This document shows positions 32,277 through 35,955 of a stretch of 35,955 bases of DNA, piece after piece. Origin of the DNA: Bacteroidota bacterium (GTDB taxonomy: Bacteria; Bacteroidota; Bacteroidia; Bacteroidales; UBA4417). Under the pieces are notes generated by a model, which ran no database searches, had not been told where the DNA came from, and saw nothing but the letters and a program-made list of their open reading frames with translations. Made by a program: the position numbers and the translations under genes. The stretch is taken from positions 1-35,955 of the forward strand of contig JACAAZ010000027.1 in assembly GCA_013376995.1 (NCBI GenBank), read 5' to 3'. The first letter of the stretch is position 1. Each line of letters starts with the position of its first letter.

Positions 32277-34016
32277 TTAGTTAATCTGAACAATACTTCC
32301 TTTTATAGTAGTACTTCCGGAACTCTTGATTTCCATGCTTGCCGAAGCTTCAGCCGACATGGAAGCATCCATCTTAAGGTTCATATTCAGCCCTTCCAGC
32401 TTCAGGTCGGTGCCTGCTTTCAGCTCAAGGGCCATTGTGCTGGTAATCTTTATCCCGTCAGAATTCATTTCAATCTTATTTCCTGATTCATCCTCCATCC
32501 GGATGACATTCTCATCCTCATCCATGGTTATTTTCTTGCCAACCGGGGTCTCCAGCTTTATCATCTTCTTCTCATCATCGAAAAAGAGCTTCATACCAGA
32601 GCGGCTCTTGTAAACCTTTTCATTATTACTATCTGAACCGTTCAAGGGTGCTGCTTTTGCACTGGAATGCAGCATTCCCAGGATAACCGCATGTCGCGGA
32701 TCATCTTCGAGGAAACCAAGAATGACTTCATCCCCAATTTCGGGACGGAAGAAAAAGCCGCGCTGATCTCCTGCATCGAGGGAGGCTACCCTTGCCCAGG
32801 CACCATCCCCTGATGGATCAACAAGGGGCATCTTAACCTTCACCCTATGCTCTCCATCCGGATCTTCATTGCTTAACACAACACCTATCTGGAGTCCATG
32901 AACCGCCGGAAGCAAAGCACCAGCCTGGGGAGCAGAGATATCAACTTCCTGTCCGAACCATTCTTCAGTAATTCCAAATTGAATATGCGTCTTCCAGCCT
33001 TCAGTCAGGTCAAAACTTTGTCGCACCCCATTCACGAGGATATTCCCGTTATACCGGTCACCAACTCCCTGCAGGGTTAAAATATCCCCGGGATTGATGG
33101 TCCCGATCCCCTCACACTTCAGCCTCCCGCTTATCATCCCCATTTTAGACCTCAGCCAGTAAGCATCAGCCCAGGCTTTCGATTCAGCTTCTGGAAGCAT
33201 GCCTTCCTGCAGCCGGTAATGATCAAGGCCAATCACAGACGAAAGGTCCGAACTGCTTAAATTACCTGCCAGGTTTACACCCGGATCGGAGGCATCCTGC
33301 TCATTCGACTGCTGGTTGGAAGCATCCCAGGCAAAACTCTTGACTGCACTGAATTGCCTTCTCGACTCAATTTCTCCATCCATTTCGAGGATGGTCGAGC
33401 CAAACTGCAGCGTAAAAACCGGAGATCCATCAAAAGCCGGGGCTTTCACGACTATTGAATCATCATTCGAATACACCAGTTTCCCGTTTGCCTGCGCCCT
33501 GCTGAGGATAAAATCCCAGTCAGTACTGTTGAACTGCACCAGTTGTTTGTGCTGTACAGAAGTAGGTTCAACGTCAGCCTGGATGGAAACTCCTGAAAGG
33601 ATGGTCTGTATTACATCACTGTCCTTTTGATCGGTAAAGTAGGCGTTCTTCCTGCCGACCGATAACCTTACAGCCTTATGCCTGCATTCGATGATCAGCT
33701 GGGGAGCTGACCTGTCGCGGATCTTGGAACTGATCTTCACTACAATCCCTTTGAATAGCGAGACAGGATTATTCAGATCACCGCCAAGTATCTCAATTTC
33801 TTTGCCCGGAAGGAAAGTGTCAGCATTGCTCAGAGGGAAGCTTCCTGAAGATGCGTCCCCGTCAAGGTAAACCAACCGTGCTGCGCTGATCTTGTCAGCC
33901 ATCTTGGTTACAGTAGCTGAAAGCAATTGGTTTGTCCGTTCCACTTCCTGTCCGTCCACCTTGACAGTGAACTCCCGGTGTCCGGCAGGGATTGGTATGG
34001 TCCTTTCTTCAGGCAT
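32277..34016 (-). CDS. VgrG-like spike protein (Afp8-like)
   Basis: A 579-residue central spike subunit. The order is a gp27-like hub domain (about 1-355), a gp5-like OB-fold (about 370-450; LQIGVVLSNEDPDGEHRVKV, FFFRPEIGDEVILGF), and a C-terminal beta-helix of short alternating repeats (about 465-579; GMKLFFDDEKKMIKLETPVG, ELKAGTDLKLEGLNMNLKM). The protein trimerises and carries the PAAR tip. There is no extra enzymatic domain, so it is structural. It lies 3 bp after the LysM adaptor gene and 6 bp before the PAAR gene. Confidence 0.95.
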   Translation of the reverse strand: MPEERTIPIPAGHREFTVKVDGQEVERTNQLLSATVTKMADKISAARLVYLDGDASSGSFPLSNADTFLPGKEIEILGGDLNNPVSLFKGIVVKISSKIRDRSAPQLIIECRHKAVRLSVGRKNAYFTDQKDSDVIQTILSGVSIQADVEPTSVQHKQLVQFNSTDWDFILSRAQANGKLVYSNDDSIVVKAPAFDGSPVFTLQFGSTILEMDGEIESRRQFSAVKSFAWDASNQQSNEQDASDPGVNLAGNLSSSDLSSVIGLDHYRLQEGMLPEAESKAWADAYWLRSKMGMISGRLKCEGIGTINPGDILTLQGVGDRYNGNILVNGVRQSFDLTEGWKTHIQFGITEEWFGQEVDISAPQAGALLPAVHGLQIGVVLSNEDPDGEHRVKVKMPLVDPSGDGAWARVASLDAGDQRGFFFRPEIGDEVILGFLEDDPRHAVILGMLHSSAKAAPLNGSDSNNEKVYKSRSGMKLFFDDEKKMIKLETPVGKKITMDEDENVIRMEDESGNKIEMNSDGIKITSTMALELKAGTDLKLEGLNMNLKMDASMSAEASASMEIKSSGSTTIKGSIVQIN

Positions 34017-34019
34017 TGT

Positions 34020-34688
34020 TTACTTTTCTAAGGGTGGAAAAAATATCCGGGTTCCCGGGACCAGGTTCCGGAAATCATCAATATTGTTGGCTTTGGCTAC
34101 ATCCAGGTAGTAAGAAGGATTTCCATAGATCTCGGTACACATCCCCGGCAGGCTGCTCCCAGCGATAACTTGCCGGACATGCGTGAGATCGGGTGACTGA
34201 TCCTGTGCCAGTGCAACCCGCGACTGATCATCGGAATTATCCGTAAACACTGCATTGATAACCGCCCTGAGAGGTACACCATCAGGTTTGAACATCTTGT
34301 AAACAATGGAAGCACTTTTGAGCACACATTTCCTGACCTGCAGGGTTCCCCATACAATAATCAGGTAATTGGTCCGGTGAATGTCGCCATTGTACCCGGT
34401 CACCAGCTGGAATTTCTCTATTACCTGCTGAACATCAGCCTTTCTGCCGTTGGCACCTGTCCCGTCGATGAAGAAGTTCAGGGTAAGATCCCCTGGTTTC
34501 ATCTTTTTGAACTCCATGCGGCTGTTGGTAGTGCCTGATCCTTGTGAACTGTCATATTCAACCTCGTATGAAAGGTTGATCTCGCTGGGGTTCACATAGG
34601 ATTCAAATACCTCGGTCGCCTGCCCGGAATAGTCAGGAGTTGTGTATGCCTGTATCAGCAATTTTTCTAAAGTACCTCTGTCACTCAT
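34020..34688 (-). CDS. LysM-containing tube/baseplate adaptor (Afp7-like)
   Basis: A 222-residue protein of the CIS tube-adaptor family. The N-terminal tube-like fold includes FESYVNPSEINLSYEVEY and MKPGDLTLNFFIDGTG. The C-terminal LysM-type domain (about 165-219) ends NIDDFRNLVPGTRIFFPP. In known particles this type of protein joins the spike hub to the inner tube, with the LysM part holding neighbouring components. Only 3 bp separate it from both the DUF5908 gene before and the spike gene after, so translation is probably coupled. Confidence 0.9.
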   Translation of the reverse strand: MSDRGTLEKLLIQAYTTPDYSGQATEVFESYVNPSEINLSYEVEYDSSQGSGTTNSRMEFKKMKPGDLTLNFFIDGTGANGRKADVQQVIEKFQLVTGYNGDIHRTNYLIIVWGTLQVRKCVLKSASIVYKMFKPDGVPLRAVINAVFTDNSDDQSRVALAQDQSPDLTHVRQVIAGSSLPGMCTEIYGNPSYYLDVAKANNIDDFRNLVPGTRIFFPPLEK

Positions 34689-34691
34689 TGC

Positions 34692-34853
34692 TTATCGTTC
34701 TGCTTTTTGTTTCAGGACTTCCAACACTTTCTCAACACATTCTTCAATGATTGCCTGCCTGTCTATCACAGGCTGGGCCGGAGGGCTTGCCCCGCCTGAC
34801 TCCTGGTTGGTGACATCCACCCGAATGACCACTTCATTGATGAGGACTGGCAT
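34692..34853 (-). CDS. DUF5908-like mini-protein of the CIS cluster
   Basis: A 53-residue gene starts with MPVLINEVVIRVDV and ends EECVEKVLEVLKQKAER. A beta-strand start, a Pro/Gly-rich middle and an acidic-basic C-terminal helix match the DUF5908 family, which stands at this place (the Afp6-like slot) in Bacteroidota CIS clusters. It is flanked by exactly 3 bp on each side: the stop of the second tube gene at 34857 and the start of the adaptor at 34688. It may be a small structural or chaperone-like component; the role is not established. Confidence 0.85.
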   Translation of the reverse strand: MPVLINEVVIRVDVTNQESGGASPPAQPVIDRQAIIEECVEKVLEVLKQKAER

Positions 34854-34856
34854 GGC

Positions 34857-35303
34857 TTAGGATTTATCGATGGTGAAATACTGGTAATAAAACTGCAGGC
34901 TCTCTACAACTATGGCATTATTGGTTGCATTGAAATCGCTGACTGACCATTTAGTGGGATATGCATTGATGAGGTGCCAGGTGATCAAAGGCTCATGGCT
35001 GCTGTTGAGTAAAGTAACATCCACATTTTTCGGCTGAATATCCAGATCCTGGATCGACTTTGATATCCAGTCCATGATGCCGGAATTGGTCAGTAATCCA
35101 CGCCTCAGGATGATCTCAGGATATTTGGCGGCACCAGGATATTTCTGGACAAAACGGTTCTCGCCCCCTTCTGCAACTTCCTCGGTAGCGGCTTCAACGG
35201 ATAGGCCGCTCACTTCCGAAAAGCGCGCATCATTGGCATTGGCCTGTATGCCCAGGACCTCTACCTTAAAGTGAAATCCAACCGGTGGATAATACTGGCT
35301 CAT
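34857..35303 (-). CDS. Inner tube protein, second paralogue (Afp5-like)
   Basis: A 148-residue protein of the T4 gp19-like tail-tube family. Typical segments are YPPVGFHFKVEVLGIQANAN (5-24), FSEVSGLSVEAATEEVAEGG (28-47), the RRGLLTNSGIMDWI motif, and WHLINAYPTKWSVSDFNATN. In Afp-type systems a second, less abundant tube paralogue forms the first ring(s) next to the baseplate. Its start overlaps the stop of the first tube gene by one base (TAATG), showing coupled translation. Confidence 0.93.
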   Translation of the reverse strand: MSQYYPPVGFHFKVEVLGIQANANDARFSEVSGLSVEAATEEVAEGGENRFVQKYPGAAKYPEIILRRGLLTNSGIMDWISKSIQDLDIQPKNVDVTLLNSSHEPLITWHLINAYPTKWSVSDFNATNNAIVVESLQFYYQYFTIDKS

Positions 35304-35734
35304 TATTCGTTCTGGAGTTCGAGTCCTTCATGTGTGATTTCGATGGATTCAATCGCAACCTCATTGCCTGTCGCTTTTAACGATGGACCTTCAACTTTGA
35401 CCGGGAAAGCATTGTGCACCTTCCAGACCATAACAGGATTATGTTCCTCGTTAAGCAGGCTGATGGTCAGGTCGCGCCTTTCAACAGTGTTCAGCTTAAT
35501 TGTGCTCAGCCACTGGAAAAATTCATTATCTCCCTTTGTGACGCCGCGTTTAAGGGTGATGTTCGAAAACTTCCTGAGACCCGGCATCTTGATAGCCGAA
35601 TACTCCGGGAACGAACCGTCACGATATTCGATCGCCTGGTTTTCCTGCGTCAGGCCCGAAACTTCTGAAAATCCGATGCGCGTACCACCCCACTGAACCG
35701 TGAAGTGAAATACTGGTAATGGATATGTAGCCAT
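35303..35734 (-). CDS. Inner tube protein, main paralogue (Afp1-like)
   Basis: A 143-residue gp19-like tube protein: YPLPVFHFTVQWGGTRIGFS (4-23), SEVSGLTQENQAIEYRDG, RGVTKGDNEFFQW and VWKVHNAFPVKVEGPSLK. It forms the hexameric rings stacked inside the sheath. It is the first CIS gene of the window in transcription order and is 27-30% longer-range collinear with the next gene by eye only, so paralogy is judged from shared motifs, not from an alignment. The 221 bp upstream carry GC-rich palindromes. The sheath gene expected next to a tube gene must lie beyond the right edge. Confidence 0.92.
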   Translation of the reverse strand: MATYPLPVFHFTVQWGGTRIGFSEVSGLTQENQAIEYRDGSFPEYSAIKMPGLRKFSNITLKRGVTKGDNEFFQWLSTIKLNTVERRDLTISLLNEEHNPVMVWKVHNAFPVKVEGPSLKATGNEVAIESIEITHEGLELQNE

Positions 35735-35809
35735 TATATAGAGTTTTATGGTTTCAAATAATTATTGATTCTTACAACTTAATTAATTCTTAAACCTTCT
35801 CATCAATCC

Positions 35810-35955
35810 CCTCCCCCTCCTCCAGGAGGGGGCCCGGGGGAGGTCTCATCCCAATCCCCAAACGCCTCCCCCTCCTCCAGGAGGGGGCCCTGGGGGAGGC
35901 CTCATCCCAATCCCCAAATTCCCTCCCCCTCCCTCGGAGGGGGCTCGGGGGGAGG
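35810..35955. repeat. Three tandem GC-rich palindromes upstream of the tube gene
   Basis: Units at 35810-35843, 35865-35899 and 35922-35955 each read CCTCCCCCTCC...GGAGGGGG...GGGGGAGG. They are separated by nearly identical 21-22-bp spacers (CTCATCCCAATCCCCAAA core), giving a period of 55-57 bp. Each can fold into a very stable hairpin; the CCCCTCCT/AGGAGGGG stem is perfect in the first two. The array reaches the window edge and may continue. It is 76 bp upstream of the tube start. Confidence 0.8.

Noticed and set aside
35810-35955. CRISPR array
   Set aside because: The palindromic units alternate with spacers that are nearly identical to each other, so it is a tandem repeat, not a CRISPR array.

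Overview
The window comes from a member of the Bacteroidota. The evidence is a TonB-receptor-like outer-membrane barrel with an N-terminal carboxypeptidase-regulatory-like domain, TAnnTTTG-type -7 promoter elements, the near absence of Shine-Dalgarno sequences, and CIS genes of the Bacteroidota type. No tRNA, rRNA, insertion sequence, integrase or CRISPR array was found.

Layout. (1) 1-3575, minus strand: a truncated HEAT-repeat protein, uvrC (nucleotide excision repair) and thiL (thiamine diphosphate synthesis). (2) 3827-6751, plus strand: a 974-residue outer-membrane barrel protein. (3) 7082-15102, plus strand: sufB-sufC-sufD-sufS-sufE-sufT followed by dxs. This is a complete SUF iron-sulfur assembly pathway (SufBCD scaffold, SufS/SufE sulfur donor, SufT maturation factor) joined to the first, thiamine-diphosphate-dependent step of the MEP isoprenoid pathway, whose last two enzymes are Fe-S proteins. 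(4) 15158-35734, minus strand and converging on dxs: about 20 kb of a contractile injection system (CIS). In transcription order it encodes two tube proteins, a DUF5908 mini-protein, the LysM tube/baseplate adaptor, VgrG-like spike, PAAR tip, gp25-like wedge, two large baseplate wedge proteins, an unassigned 926-residue protein, the CIS tape-measure protein, an AAA+ ATPase, a 1086-residue unrecognised protein that looks like a cargo/effector, and a three-helix membrane protein. Sheath and cap genes are not in the window and are expected beyond its right edge.

The CIS genes are packed with gaps of 25 bp or less, except at three places: after PAAR (194 bp), before the putative effector (414 bp) and before the membrane protein (147 bp). 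The first two gaps are filled by degenerate tandem heptanucleotide arrays with a 7-bp period. Three copies of a very GC-rich palindrome lie upstream of the first tube gene at the right edge. The most interesting protein is the 1086-residue one. Its first 780 residues contain 6 lysines against 65 arginines, with a disordered head and a long hydrophobic helical section. Its last 306 residues switch to 25 lysines and 18 arginines. That looks like a modular cargo with a membrane-active carrier part and a separate C-terminal domain of unknown activity. All calls are from reading the sequence and knowledge of the families; no database search was run.
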